This document shows positions 1 to 14,916 of a stretch of DNA of 64,000 nucleotides, in pieces. The DNA is from Serilophus lunatus (lineage: Eukaryota > Chordata > Aves > Passeriformes > Eurylaimidae): positions 362,319 to 426,318 of the forward strand of contig VXBA01004386.1 of the NCBI GenBank assembly GCA_013399895.1, written 5' to 3'. The notes under the pieces are model-generated. The model did no database searches and was not told the DNA's origin. It saw only the letters and a program-made list of their open reading frames with translations. Every line of letters begins with the position of its first letter. The first letter of the stretch is position 1. The position numbers were made by a program, and so were the translations under genes.

Positions 1-1234
1 AAATTTACTGGTCTTTACAATTATTTGAATCCAACTGAGCAAGTCACTCTACATATCTGCTCAGAATGCACAGTTTGCTGTCTATACGTTATTCTGTAAC
101 ACATTAAATTTCAGGCAATAGCAGACAAGGCTACTTCACCATCATGAAGTTCACTAGAGGTGTTCTCCCTACACAAATAAATAAGTGCGTTTACTTCCAT
201 ATACTGTCACATTTCACATTCACATCATCATCACTACACCACATTTACATCTGTCATCTCAAAAAAACAAACTGTGGAATCCAATGCAAACCCATGCCCT
301 CTACTCTCTGCTTTTCACTAAGCTTAGAATTAAGCAGAAGATTGCAAACTTTCCTGTCCAGCAAGGATAATCAAGAAGTGCCCAAATGCTTTTATGTGCC
401 TCTTGCTTAATTTTTAACCCTTGTAATGTTCAGAACATGAACATCATGGATGTTGGCCACATGGTTTTGAGGAACATGTTTCCTCCTTCTCAGCTGCAGA
501 AAAGACAAAGCAAAACCACTAAAGGACAGGTGAAATCAAAAGTCATCCCTCTTCATTTAGGATGCTGAGAAACCCTAAATGCATTTAACTAACTCAAACA
601 TAACTTTGTGACTCTGACAGAAGGACTCGCCATCCAAACTTGTATTCAGCATAATCACCTGCGCATCTGAGGAAACTGGGAGAATAAACTACAGGAAGTG
701 GAGAGACAATTTAGGCACTGCAGAATATCTGGAAAAATTTATTATACTTGTTCCTTGTGACCAAGTTATTTTATCCAAAAGATTTTATAAATTTTGTTAA
801 ACAAAGGAACACACCGATCACCTGTTGCTACATATGAGGTACACAGATGGACGCCTCTGTTAACATCCTGCTACTCAAAACCAGTACATAAATACACAGT
901 CATGCACTGGCCAGCCAGTTGGCTTACTTCTTAACTTTCAAGCTTTGCGTTAGGTTATTAAAATTCAAGATGAAAATATTGTAAGTAATAAATATTTATA
1001 CAGGCTATCTGAAGATACAAAACTGATTTTAAGTAATGGTGTTGATAATAAAGCAGCATGAAATCTGTGTTCATGATGTTCTGTGTACAGGCCAATGAAT
1101 TTATTCCATATCTGATTTGTGTAGATGCTACAGAGTAAGAAACGATGAATGCAGAAAAGAGATGAAGACTGGGAAGGTAGGGTGAGTGATATTAGAAAGC
1201 AGATGTAAGTATAAGTATACTGGTAAATATCTTT

Positions 1235-1251
1235 CCCCCCCCACCCCCCCC
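1235..1251. repeat. C8-A-C8 homopolymer tract
   Basis: Sixteen C with one central A. On the minus strand it gives two G8 runs. Confidence 0.95.
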
Positions 1252-3510
1252 AGAGAGACTTCACAGCCAGGATTTAGAGGGATTCCTATTCAATTTTTTG
1301 CCCATCAGCAAGAAGTTGGTGATATGACAGAACTGTCAAACCAGACCTCTCTCAAATGGATCCATTCCACCTACAATTTAATGCCAATTCTCTCCTCATG
1401 CCTCTGTATGTCCTATTTCTGCCTCAAAGCAAATTCACAGTGCTTTTTTGCAAATTGGTTTATTGAATAGAAAGGAATTAAGAGAATTAAAAGCTACAAT
1501 ATTAAAAGGCAAAATATACAATGTAAACATTCATTTGCCCCTAGAATATTTGGGAAGGGATATAAAGCATATGCAAATCAAGGCATATTAACAAGCACCT
1601 TCATTTAACCATAGCTGTTCATGGAAGCCCCTTTGATCCATGCACCCTTGATATCCATGTTTCTTCTCACGCCCTCCTAAATGATGAAGTGAATACTACA
1701 TAATAAAATCCACATGGGAGGCCAGAATACATGCTTTTCTCCTCTACTCCCCCAATTTTAAGCTACGCTTTTCAATCCAGTTTTCCCCAGCTTTTCAGTT
1801 CTGTGATTACAAACCTTCATCTTACAACCCTGTCATATTCTTCCCACTAACTCCCATCCCCCATTCCCTCTTTTTTTCAAGTACCCCCAAAGGTATATAA
1901 TAGAATGGTAGCACACATTAAAAAGTGGCTAAAAGAACTGTATTAGTACAATGAAAACTCCACATAAATGTTATGCAAATTTGTTATGAATCAAACCTGC
2001 AGTGCAAATTTACTACATTGCCGAATGATTATAAAATAGCGATTTGTCTTGTATACATTTTTAATGCATTCCAAACCATTTATATTAGATTGTCTGTTTC
2101 TGTTAGTCAGATCATTCCAATTTTTAAGTGCAAAGTAAATATAAAGTACTACATTTTTAATAATATGCAGTCACACCACATACTTTTCCTGCTTTCTACC
2201 TCCACTGTGGTCAAGGAACACATAATAGCTGTTTTTTCCCTAGTTATCTAATCATTATACTAAATGCGATCTTGCTTGCTATTACTTTACATTTTACAAT
2301 TATCATTGCAAAAGCTACTTTCAGTGTTCTAGGAACAATTGTGAATCTTAGCAGCTAATGGCATACAGCTCTTTAAATTTAATGTTTTATATGTGCACAC
2401 AAAAAGGAAAAAGGGAAAACGGGCTTTAATATTTTTGCTTAGTTGTATACAAATTACATGCATCTAGTACACAAACATAAGTGTATTAATTATATACCTA
2501 CTATTAAATTCTACTTTCTGCCCAGCTCCTGTGCTTATGCTTTTAAAGTGGGCAAGGTTAGTTCCGTTGCAATTATTCTGTTTTTCTCTCCCTAAAAATA
2601 ATACACCCATGCATTCTACTTCTTGTTGCTCACCATATATTTCCTTGGTCAAACAAGACAATTTTGAAGGAATTATGAGTTCACTTCCTTATGACTCCAA
2701 ACAAGAAAGGTTAAAACGAAACTGGCCAAAACTGAGAAATAAGCTCTGCTCTTTCTTCATTAAAACAGGCTAAAGTTCCCTTTATTGTATTAAAAAAATT
2801 TAGTTGCATAAGCTCTCTGAAATAAGTTTTTCAAAATACATATAACTACTGAAGTCCACTGCTTTTCACCTTTTAAACACAAAACACTACAGTGGTATTT
2901 TCATGCCCCTACAGGGCTATTACAATACGTAGTCTAGGGTAACATTGTCACAGAACACACGCATATCTTATACCAGAAGAGGAAGGGGAATGAGAAAGGA
3001 AGTACCATGTTTAAACAACACAGATTTCAACTTCTTTGGGCCAAATGTTCACCCTGAGTAGAAGCAAAATGCAAGAACATGAATTGTGTGGTAAATGGTA
3101 AGACAAAGAAAAGACTTGTAGGAAAATCTTTGGGATCCATGAACTATCACATTGTCACAGAACTAATTAAATAGAGTAATGTGGTAAGACACCAACAGAT
3201 TTGTTCCCATCAGTATTCATCACATAGTGGACTGGATATTTAATTGAAGAAATCAAAACACTGAGAAGAGATGTACCAAGCAGGTGAAGTCAAGAAAAGC
3301 TGAAAGAATCCAATTTATGTAAGCCAAAAACGGAAGACCATGAGTAGGGATGTGGCAGTACAAATACATACATCATTGCATCAGACAAAATAATGAATTT
3401 TCCAAGTGGAGAAAAATGAAGCAATTTTTTTTTTTCAGCAACGGGTTCTCATGTCAGATACGGTCTAAATTTAAGAATAACTAAACACAGGACCTTCCTT
3501 CCTTAGCAGG

Positions 3511-3660
3511 TTAAGGGACTCCATCCCTGGAGGTTTCCAAGGGCAAGTAAAAAAACTAAACAAGCAGGAATTGTTTACATATGCATGATTCAGCCTCATG
3601 GCAGGACCTGGACTAGAGGATTTCTTCTGGATCTTCCAGCCCTATTGTTCTTTGATTTCA
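3511..3660 (+). mobile_element. Degraded CR1-like fragment
   Basis: Two CR1-like blocks are recognisable: GGGACTCCATCCCTGGAGG with TTTCCAAGG near 3515-3542, and GACCTGGACTAGAGGATTTC with CTTCCAGCCC near 3604-3645. They are followed by a TTGTTCTTTGATT end. The middle is unlike CR1 and is either diverged or interrupted. This looks like an older CR1 subfamily than the copies at 14.7 and 39.1 kb. Confidence 0.75.
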
Positions 3661-5349
3661 GTCCTGACCTATTTCTTCCAGCTAATCTACCTGTGAAACT
3701 GTGAGACAAACAGACATCAAAAATGACGTTTTAGTAGATGAAAAAAATTAAGCACAAAAAAACCCAGAAAAAGGAATATGCATTGTGCACATGGTATATA
3801 ACTAGAAGTTCTGAAGGAACTTGGGTATAGAGCGGTTAAGCTACCTTGAGAATAGACACAGTTTCAACAACAATAAAAACATACCATCTCATCAATAAGC
3901 CTGGGAAATGCAAACTTGTGAGCCTTATTTTCTATGAGGAAAGGTGTTTGAACTGAGAAATGCATGCAGTCATAGGGTGGTAGGTCACTGAGGAAAAGGA
4001 GATAAAGGTCACTTTGAAAATGCCTGTTTGATATGTTCTTGTCCCTTAAGACCCGAAGACAGCACAATTCATTTAACAGAGACACGAACATATGCGATTG
4101 CATAATGAATATTATTTTTTAGCTTGGAAAAGTCTCAAACAGGTGACTAACAGAAGAAAAAGCATCTCCTCTCAGTAACCTCCTGAGCCATCCAGTCAAC
4201 CATGAAAGAGCTCTTCTAGCAGGTTTAAGAGTAGCAAACTGTTAGGTTTTATTAATTTGAGTGTGCTGGCTAGAGTTTTTTTTAAATGGCACTGGAGAGG
4301 TAAAACTGACATTAGCTCTCAGCAAGATGGAGAAAAAAATACTACTTTGGGTGTGCAGAAAAGGAAATTCAGCTGACCTCACCTCCCTGAACATCACCTT
4401 CAGCACACATAGAATATAAAAGGGAGTACACCCATCTACAGTGCTCTGAACAACACTTCAATAATAATGTGGGTGTTTCAAAGCTTTATAATATTTTAAA
4501 CTTGCAATAAAAATACCATCAGAAGACTGAAAATGTATTATTACTATAAATATTACTATATTGTCTGTCAGGTTAGGCAGTGCCATATGATGGAGAACTG
4601 CTTGCACCAGAGCCTGCCCTGTCTCCCTTGACAACTCCGGTTGAGAAGATTTCACATGAGAAACCTGGTCCTTCCTTTCAGTCCTCAAACATGAGACCAA
4701 GGGGGATATTCCTTAGGATGCTCTTTGGCAAACTCCTCCTGACATCATTTGCGCTTATGCCTAGCTAGCAGATGGCAGAGTTTGAGAAGGGGGCAGCTGT
4801 AGCACAAAGAAGCAGTTGATGAAGACACTGCATCCCACATCATATATCTGTGAACTTGACTACAAAGCTCAGTTTGGACTTCTGAGAACAACCTTACCTC
4901 TTATCAGCCTCATGTGAGTCCTGATGTTATCCTAACTTCTGAATATCCTGTGTTCCCCAACACACTTTACTACCTCCAAGATTACATAGCAGAGACAGAA
5001 GCTCCCAGAATGATCTTCTATACTCAGTGATCTTCAAGAATTTACATTATGAAGCTCATACTAGGGTGCTTATAATTCAGATGCTTAATCCCCAAGGAGT
5101 TAAATTGTGATTTAGTTACTTCTTAGCATGTCAGAAGTATAGCTCTTTCTTACCTCATGGTTCTTACTGCATAAAAATATTTCAGCATTTACCTGCACTA
5201 AGCACAAGATGAAAATTCCAATGCAAACCCATGTTTGGGAAAGTAGAAGCAATAATAAAACCTACCTTCTGTGTCTCATATCTAGCTTAATAACACCTTG
5301 TGTGTATTTTCATCAGCATATACCAAGAGGTTTTTAACAAGGAGGACAG

Positions 5350-5430
5350 TGTCATTAACCCCATTTTACAAATGAGGAAGCTGAGGCACAGAGCTGTGAT
5401 TTACCCAAGAAGTAAACTGCCAAATGCCAC
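5350..5430 (+). mobile_element. MIR/CORE-SINE-like fragment
   Basis: The run ATTAACCCCATTTTACAAATG followed by AGGAAGCTGAGGCACAGAG and then TTACCCAAGAAG matches the familiar central part of MIR-type SINEs (CCCATTTTACAGATGAGG then AAACTGAGGCACAGAG then TTGCCCAAGG). MIR-type elements are ancient and shared by amniotes. Only this core is recognisable. Confidence 0.8.
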
Positions 5431-8400
5431 ATCCCATCACTTTTGCCACATGAGGCCTCATCACAGACACCTCTGTTCTTGCACTTGTTGTTTGAGAGCT
5501 AGGTAAAAGCAGCCCTCAGAATAAACCCTGAGACCCTCAACCACTTTATGGTACATGGGAAGACAGGCCATGCCCTGGAGACATCAATACTTCCAGAAGA
5601 TGGGCTAGTCAAGGATTTTGGCATACGTACATGCTGACAGTGCTTCTACAGTAATCACTACTGAAGGACAGAGATGGCCCTCGCTACAGTCCTGGTCCAA
5701 GATGGTATGGCCAAACTGAGCAGTGCTGTTACCTACAGTTCCAGACACAGTTGTCCTACGCCTCTGTTGGTGGGACCTGCCCGAAGCTAATAAAAAACTT
5801 GCCTATCATTAGCTTGGCCCCGTGCCACCCTGACATGGCTAGATTGCTTTGGGTTCTAGAGGCAACCAGAGCTGCCACTACATGCTGCTCTTCATACAAG
5901 CAAGGCCTGCCCTGGGGGAGCCCCAGAAAGACATCTGAGCAAAGCTCATAAAACGCTGCAGGGAGTTTCATAATCAACACACACATCTGTAACATACACT
6001 GTCTGGTCCAACTCCCCGCTTACAACTGAGGATGTCAGCTATACCAACAGAACCTAGAAAGGTTCAGTATGCTCCAGCAGGCATGTGGGAAAAGAGTGCG
6101 GAAAAAAATAACATGTATATCATACAGAACATTATTACAACTTGCTTTTAATCAAGGAGATGGCCAGTCCAGTCAGGTTCAGCTGAAAGACACAACCCAA
6201 GGCCTGAAAAGCCCATGAGTACCTGAAGACATATTTGAAAGCTACAGGAAGTCCAGCAGACTCATCAGATACTGAGACTATCCTAAGAGTCAAGCAGCAA
6301 TAGTGCACCATTTCAGTACTGCTTGTTGTTATATCTTTTGTTAGCAAAGTTGGAAGAGTGGCATTATTCTGTCTCCTTCCTCCTGGACAAAAAATTGAAC
6401 GCTAGAGAAATAAATAACAACTGATGACCAATTTATTATCTGAAGTATTTTATTAACACTGCTTTGTGACCACTTTCCCAGTCACTGAAGCTACAAGACC
6501 ATCCATAGCCTGATATTTTAAAACATACGCAGTCTTCTGGAAAAATCTAGTCATTCATCCATACAAGCTCCAGAAGGTCCTTGAACAGATGAAAGAAGCA
6601 CTGAGATTAAGGCAGACATTATCAGTGCTCAAACCTCTGGTTCACAGTTGTTACAATATCCATTAGGATTTAAAACAAGCTTTGTCCAACTGCCTCTTGC
6701 ATAAATATGAATTTGTGACCAGTGCATCCATAAACATCAACCCATTTGGCATAGCCATATCCCTTCCATGCTGCCACTGAGAAAAAAGCCACAGACAGCT
6801 CTTCTGATTTATGGCCTCAATAGGAAATTGTGGTTTCACTACATTTGGGGTTTCTTTTACTCTTTTGTACTGTATGAATTGTGTTTGATTTCATATATAA
6901 AGCAAAATGCTTCCACGTATAATTCTGACTATTTATCAAGTAAAGGATACAGAAAATTTCTCAGTTAGGAAGGTCACTACCAGATTTAACCACAAGAAAA
7001 CTTAACTTGGCTAACAGGAGAAAATAAATCTATTCTAATATTTGATTAGCAGGACAGGACTCATAAGCATAACAACCATTCTGGTGTCTCTGGTAATTGA
7101 AGTGAGCAAGCTGAGTTAAGCTTAGTAAATTAATTCCATTTGTGATTATGTAGCTAAATCAGTCTCTCAGTACCAAACAAGAAAGGTTAAAAAAAAGTCT
7201 CCCTAACCTGTAGCACAGTAATTTCTGATAATGCAAACTTGAAAAAAGGGATTTGCATGGAAAGAAAAATAATTGGTGGTAACAACCAAAGATATAGTAA
7301 GATAGGCAGACAATGACAGATTTAACTACGACTCACAAATACCTCTGACTGTAACATCCTTTTTTCCAGCTCTGTATTACTTTGCCAGACTTCAACTATT
7401 TGGGCTGGAATTTTTCATACTAGGTATCTGTCTCAGGGTACATTGGTTTCTTTGGAATGTTCACTCAAAGTCAGCTCAAGTGTCTCTAAGAAGTCTGGAA
7501 AAATATGTCGTCTTTTTCAGGAAAAAAAAAGAACACAGGTCTGCAGACATTTAACAGAAAAGTTGTGGAAACTGCATCCTCACAGAAAGGACATAAAATT
7601 TGGCAGTACAGTCAACCTGTTATCAGCCACATGCCTTTTACTGTTCTTAAGAAAAACAGTGCTTGTCTGACTAAGTTAATACACACACGAAAAAACCATT
7701 GCACACTCAATGCAGATTTGTTAGCATTTTGTAGCTAAACTACTATGGATTTCTCTGTAAATATGTCACAAATCTGGACAAGATTTTTCCTTACCACTCT
7801 TGCTTTCAAGGACCATGGTGATGCTAGACAGATAAATGAACCTGGACAAAAAATCTCCTATTTATCTGACAGTTCCCACTGCTGGCACAGAGGGAGGACA
7901 GAGGACAAGAAGGAAGAAAACTGCTTTACCAAAAAGCAAAAATGGAAGGTCTGAGATGTCATGAACATATGAAGTACTAGCAAAGGATACATTTCAAAAA
8001 ACCCAGACCCTTACTTTCAGCAACATGCCTTTAATAAAGGTCACTTGGTTCCCCATGGGTGAAATGGGAATTATAATGGAACCTCATTTCATAGGATAAA
8101 GAATATTTGCAGATCAGTCAAAAACTATCATGATTATTGCAACAGAAAAAACCATGAAGAAATTAGTTAATCTGACTTAAGTGCCAGGCTTCAGTTGCAA
8201 GGAATAAGCATGGCACAGAGCCACATACTAAACAAGGAAAATAAAATACAAGCTGCTTATTTTGTGGCACTCTACTCTGTCCAATGAAAGTATAAGAAGT
8301 CCTGCAGGGAAAGGAAAAACTCAACACATGCAAACACACAGCCACAGAGCCAAATAACTGAGGTGCACCAAAACACATGTATGCACATTAATGTTAGTGG

Positions 8401-9998
8401 ATGCAGGTGCTCTTTCGAGTTAGCATTTTAATTACATAAATACAAGAGGAAACTGTTGTAATATATCATACATTTCCAATGCCAGGAGTGTTTTGACTAG
8501 TCTTAGCAAATAAATGGCTGTCTATTTTTTTTTTTTTGAGATTACACGTAAAATTCTTCAGGCTTCCCACTGACATAATTTTGGCACAATGGACAGATGG
8601 GAGGACTATCTGTTCAATGTATTTGTAGAATTTAAAGTCTACTGTGGAACTTAAGAAGGAACCTTGAGAAAGAACACCTTGTCCCGTATATCTGGCATTT
8701 AAATCTAGCATAGCCCGTAAGTATGTAGGTATGGTACTATCACTGCTGTTAGTCAATCTTCTATCTAATTACACAGAGGAAGAAAGGGGAATACCAAAGG
8801 GGACACAGCCAGGAAAAAAACAGTGTAATGGATTATACCTGAAACAAAACTAAATCTTTTCCAGTAGAATACTATCCAAGAAAAAGCCTTGCAATACTGA
8901 AGTCATTGAAGAACTGAAAAAACCACAACTTATACAGTGAAGCATATACTTCACAAAATTTCCATCCTCTACAGTGATAAAATTAGTACAAACGGGATGA
9001 ATATTAGAAGGATTCCTTCTGATCTTAAAGTAAAATTTTTGGAGAGTGCACTTTTCAGGCCTTACATACATACATTATTTAAAAGGCCACAGGAATACAC
9101 ACTTATAAAGATATTATTTACCTTTATTCTCCCTCTGGCCTAAGAGATATTTTGCAAACAGGGCAACCACAAAAGTACTGCACTGAATTCTATCCTCTTA
9201 AATTAATGAGACAACCAGCACAGGCAGATTAAAACTTACGACCAGAAAGAAGGAGACATGACAACCTCAGTAAATATTTAAGCTATTTGCCTGATCAACC
9301 ATTTTAGAAACTGTTTCTCCACTGCTAATGTACACATGCCATTGCACACGTGTACAAAAGCACACTCATAAATGTAGCTGAGGTTTCTGTGAACTCCTAT
9401 ATAAATTTCCAAGCCTCACAAATCCCTATTACCAATTCAGACCTTAATCTCATTTTTTTTTAAATTACTCCATAATAAAGAGAAAGGAAAAAGCCAGGTT
9501 AGATTTTAGTCAGCTTGTGCTGCTGCTTATAAGGGCAAAGGGTCACAGCAATGTGTGAGGATAACAGGGCTGGGTGACTGAAGATCGCCCATGTTGTGGA
9601 GCTGGGAAGCTAAGCCTCTATGAGCCCTCCTTCTGCCACTGCCCTTCTCTTCGACACGCACCACAAACACGCAGTGATTCATGAAGGCAGAGGGAGTAGA
9701 ATGAAAGAAAGCTGAAGAACTGACAGCATCTGCTAAGGATGTCCAGAGAAACTGCTGCTAAACAGTGAAGATGTGCAAAGGCTGGCATTCAGCCATAGGC
9801 TTCCAGTGGAAGAAGGAAGTCCTTTTGAGGGGATAAATTAAGAACGTGTTTGGAGTAGGGTGAATTTCTTTAGTGTTACAGCTGCACGCATAGACTCTAG
9901 TTTTACTCTTTGTAACGCTGAGGAACAACACTGTACATTGTACAGCAATCCAGTTAATTGCACTGGCATCAGCAGCTCTCCACCCATGTCAATCGTGT

Positions 9999-10047
9999 CA
10001 TCCAACACACATGAACACACACCCACACACCATCTCACTCACACACT
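9999..10047. repeat. CA-rich imperfect microsatellite
   Basis: Degenerate ACAC tract (CCAACACAC, GAACACACACCC, CACTCACACAC) interrupted by T and G, evidently an old decayed CA repeat. Confidence 0.85.
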
Positions 10048-10324
10048 ATCTCTTCATCTGCTCCACAGACAAGAAAAAAAATACTAATTTAAAGCATATC
10101 AAAACACATTTTTATAATGTATAAAGATAATACCCAATGGACTCCTAAGAGATACATGAAATTAATCCCAGTTGTGAAGGCCTTGATATTAGCTCTTCAC
10201 TCCTGGGATGAATTTAAAATCCCACAAAAGCCCATGATTTATTTCCTTCCTACACAACAGCAACAAACACTCACATAATTTTTAAGTAATGTAAAATATC
10301 ACTTTAAAGCTGTTCATACATATC

Positions 10325-10383
10325 AGAGAGAGAGAGAGAGAGAGGGGGAAAGAAACAGAGAGAGAGGAGAAAGAAAAGAAGAA
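10325..10383. repeat. (GA)n microsatellite and purine tract
   Basis: About ten GA dinucleotides followed by G/A-only sequence broken by a single C. The whole is a polypurine tract of almost 60 nt. Confidence 0.97.
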
Positions 10384-11569
10384 TTAGTTGTTTTGAGAGG
10401 TGAGCACTTAAGGGTCCATTTTACCTGCATAAGTCCCATAAATGTTGTTTATGAATTGAACAACAGGGTGAAGAATTGTTGGCACGAAAACTACCTTTCA
10501 TCCACTTCCTACATTTTAATATACAGTGCCTCTTCTAATGGCTAGTTAAGGGTTTTTATAAAGTAATGCTGTTCTCTTTTCAATTTCTACATCAAGTAGA
10601 TGTCATTGTCATGGTGTCTTTCTGGATAGAGGGTTTTAACTCACCAGCCAGTATGAAGTTTCCTCGATGGTGTTTGCAAAATTACTAAAACTTAAAGTTA
10701 CTATGTTGGGTGGAGAGAGGGAACTCTATCAAAAGCAAGTTGACTTTCCCATTTTCAAGCAACTTCTCACTTAAAGGCAATTGTGATATGATACTTCTTT
10801 AAATGATTTGTACTGGATAAGGAGTGCAATGATTGTTCCAAGATTGTTCTCTGGCAAATGTATTTAATTGACAGATTCAGGATGTCATCCCAAAAATTTC
10901 TGAGCTATATAAGACCACTTCTTATCATTTATAACTGTGCAACTCCGTGACATCCATGGTTCACTGATACTGCCCGAGAGCTTGAATTACCACTCTGTAT
11001 AACATCATAAGAGACTGCACAGCAGCAAATTATATAAAAAATGGCAAAGAAGAGAGAAAGAACTAAGTATTAAGCATGCATAGTAGATAATAATTAAGGT
11101 TTCAGAAACAATACATTAATTATTTCATTTTTATAGTGTTGTATTGCACTAAGATAAATACCATTAAAATTAATAAGACAGAGGCTTTTTTCTACCTTCT
11201 AAAGTCTCGTTACAGCATGGGATGAAGCTTTTAAAATCATCTCAGGTTGACACCACTTCCCTTTTAATTTATTCTGAAAATTACAGAAAACCAAAATATA
11301 CTTCCTTACCTCTGCAGTTTAGAAAATGATAGTGTTTAAGCCAGTAAGTAACCTACAACTACAAATACAACAGCATCACAGCAAAACCAAAACTCTATAA
11401 GCAATGCAAATTTGTGCTAAAAAGAGGCACCCTTAAAAACACAAAGTCAGTCATTTGAGTTTTCTTCTATCATGATGCTTTCTGCAGAGCACTTAAAAAA
11501 TTCAGTCCTCAAAAAAAATCCATAGTTCTGTTTTTTTTATTTTAAGTTACTGCTGAATGCTAATATGAG

Positions 11570-11602
11570 CTTAAAAAAATAAAAAAAAATAAAAAAGAAA
11601 AG
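11570..11602. repeat. A-rich tract with T interruptions
   Basis: Runs of seven to nine A separated by single T or G (AAAAAAATAAAAAAAAATAAAA type). Simple sequence. Confidence 0.9.
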
Positions 11603-14600
11603 GTAAGGCAAGTTATTCAACTGAGAAGTTCCACCACAGAAACTTAAACATCCACAAGCACTTTCTTTACAAACAGAGGCCTTTTCCTGTCATCAGTTTG
11701 CAGGGATTGTGTGACTAAGTCCCACCGCTGCTAACATGGATAACTGCAGTGCACAAAAAGGACAAGAAAAAATGCTTTCATTTGTTTTACTGACCCACAA
11801 AACCCAGCCACAGTTGCAGTGAAATTGAACGGTATCTTGCAATTTCATTCCTTAATTAGGAACCCAGCACATGGCAGAAGTCCAGGCCCTAGCTCAGGCT
11901 GTTTATCTTCCAATAGTTTCAAGTCACTTACTAGCCAAAAAAGAAATTACAATGTGATTTAAAGGGGAATCAGTCAGCTTCCAGACCCATTCCTTGTCTG
12001 CCTTCTCCCTCTCACTTTTTTTTATTGAAATGGTTGTAACTATAACATAAGTCTGATCTGTTCATCCCTGCAGATGGCTGTCCCAAGGTGATACAAGAAA
12101 AGAATTCATAAAAAATTTTGGTTTAGGTTGAACTATACCCTTTTTCTTAAGATCCTCTTCGAAAATTCCAATGAAGTATTTTTTCTATTTTTAAAAACTT
12201 TCTTTGTTATGTTCTAGTAAAGAAGTTGTGATAGCTTAAGAATTTCATATGTAACACCAAGTGCTAAACCTCAATTCCTCAGATTCACCTCTCTGCAAGT
12301 ACTCTCCACCATCAAACAGCTTCTGCTGCCAACTGTCCAGATGCAATGAGTCAAAGTTGAAAGAGATTCCTCTCAAATGACCTGTCACAGACCAAATCCA
12401 GAATCTGATGTCTCCAGTCGTTCATGTAGACACCCCTTTTCCCTTTGAGTGGTTCAATGGGAGAAGGCATAGAATCTCACCCGTATTCACTCATATTCAG
12501 CTCACACCAGCTGAATACCCAGCTGGAAGCTCCCTGACTAAGAGATGCCTCTGCATGCCCACGAAGCAAAAGAGAGGGGCTCAGTTGCACTGATGTTTCT
12601 TGTTGAAACTGGGACAATGCTCGGCTTTCAGCACACTTGATGAAGAAGGCAACAAAACAGTTGCACAGACACTAGACTAACCTGGTAAGCCAGACAGTGA
12701 GCACATTCAAATCACACTACAAATAATACTTCAGCTGCAAGTGAAGAGTTTTGCCGCTTTGTTTCCTTAGAAATAGAGCTTGTGATTTCAGATGTATTAT
12801 TATAATTCACTAACTTTAAGAACTTTTCCAAAAATGGATTGTGATACCCCGTGTTTTCTAAAAAAATCATAATTGCAATAGCAGTTCCAGAGAACTTTGA
12901 GCAATACTGTTACTCAGCTTTTAAATATAAGGAATACCTTAAGTATATTTGACAATTCCCAATTAGAAAGGTTTGGTATTTGTTCAGGAACAAATGAATT
13001 AGCTGCTTCTTCAACTGAAGTTAACAAAGCCTCACACAATGCAGGGCTGGGAACAGTTTTTACTAAACGTCTTGACCGTATTATTCAAGCACATGATAAC
13101 ACAAACTAATACAAAGTATTCAACAAGATAATGAGAGCATGTGATGTCATCTCCCACTTAGAATAGTTTGATAGATAAAACTAACATTCCTGGATCATAA
13201 ACTGAATTGTTTGAAGTCAAAATTTCCCATACTTGTATTATGCATAATACTAAAAACATTACATAATGCCATACAAGGAAATTCTGTCATGGGGTTCTGA
13301 TGACAAGCCACTTGAGCTGCACTTTTTTTCCTTTATAATGTCACCAAAACTCTCAATGGAATTATATGTAGAATAAATGATAGGTGCTGGTGAATTAGAA
13401 GGCCAAAATACATACAGTAAGCAAATCATATAGTCTAAATTACAGAACTTTATAGCTTTATATTTTACATTGTAATGTCACACACCAGTGACACAACTCC
13501 AATTCAAGATATGATATCAATTTAAGGAAAAAAAAAACAAACAACAAAATTGAAAAAGCAGGGGCAGCCTTTATTTTGGTAAAGAAAAATTGCTCTGGAA
13601 GTGTAAAGATTTGCCATTTTAAAAGGAGACACAGAGATCACAATGCAGGCCTCAAGGAAGAAGGTATGTGCCAGACAATGACCAGCTTTGTTGTTCCTCT
13701 AGACTGTGCATAATAAATGTTAGTGTTTGCCTAACACTAGGCACTGCTGCATGAGGGATCCCAGGCTGGATTCTGCACTCAAGAGATAGGGCAAGGGGTG
13801 CTCCACATCATTGAGCAGTGACTTCTCCAGCTGATTAAGAAGCGGCACTGATGGGCTTCACTGGGATTCCCATACAGAGCTCTTCAACCTGACAGATAAC
13901 ATTGCGTTTTGGGGTCTAAAGGATAATAGTGAAGTGAGGGACAGGAGCTGAGGGAATATTCCATTCCTAGAGCTCTGGATTGGGACCGGTTCTGAGGCGG
14001 GAAATTAAATAACTTCCCCCCAAAAATGAAGCATATGCTACCAGACAGCATCCATCTGCCTGTGTATACCCACCTTGCTAAGTTTTGGATCCACTGGTTA
14101 ACTGAAATTAAATCTCATTTGCGAAAAAAGACCACATGCTATCAAGTTCCTATAAATTCTGAGAAAATAGAGAGCCAGGTAGAAAAAAATTATTTTCTCA
14201 GTGCCTTCCTTGAGGATACAATTCCAATCATCCTAGATGCACATCAGTAGACCCTAGACAACCTATACTATAAGGGGATGGAGCAAGGGGGCAGGAAAGG
14301 ACAGCATGAAGAAATCAGTCTCCCTTTAGAGTAATCCAAGACCAGGACAACATTTACTCCATGTTCCTACCATATTAAGCACCAAGGACTCCACCATAAG
14401 AAACAAGGACATAGGAAATCGCAAACACAGACCCGTTTGTTACTGATAAACAAGAACATCAGAGAAGCATACAAGTGAAAAGGACATGCTTATGATGCAT
14501 TTCTATCCCAACATAAGTTGCCATTTGCATGTGCATGTTTGGCACTCTCTCAGGTGGGCAGGGAAGAAGTTATCACTGATGTCTTTAAGACACTGCTCAT

Positions 14601-14665
14601 AACTAAACGAGTTAAAGTTGATGACAGTGAAAGGAGAAAAAAGCTGTTGATGGCAAAACAGAGAG

Positions 14666-14916
14666 TCATGGTCTCAAGCTGTGCCAGGGGAGATTCAGGA
14701 TGGATATCAAGACAAATTTCTTCACAGAAAAGATTGTTAAACATTGTAATGAAATGCCCTGGAAGGTGGTGGAATCATCCTTCCTGGACGTGTTCAAGAA
14801 GCAACTGGAAGTGGCACTTAGTGCTGTGGTCTAATTGACAAGGTGGTGATCAGTCAAAGATTGGACTAACTGACCTCAGAAGTCTTTTCCAACCTTAATA
14901 ATTCTGTGATTCTATG
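14666..14916 (+). mobile_element. CR1 LINE, 3' end fragment
   Basis: The sequence follows the well-known CR1 3' region in order: CTCAAGCTGTGCCAGGGGAG, a TTTCTTCACAGAAAAG block, GGAAGGTGGTGGAATCATCC, a CCTGGACGTGTTCAAGAAGC block, GACCTCAGAAGTCTTTTCCAACC, and the end GATTCTATG. CR1 elements are usually 5'-truncated, and this one keeps only the 3' end. Sequence just upstream (about 14550-14660) may extend the element into the end of its second open frame, but I cannot confirm that. The copy is diverged and non-functional. It sits opposite in orientation to ZNF521. Confidence 0.95.

Noticed and set aside
14518..14838. 106-codon open frame overlapping the CR1
   Set aside because: The second half translates the CR1 3' untranslated region; not a protein.
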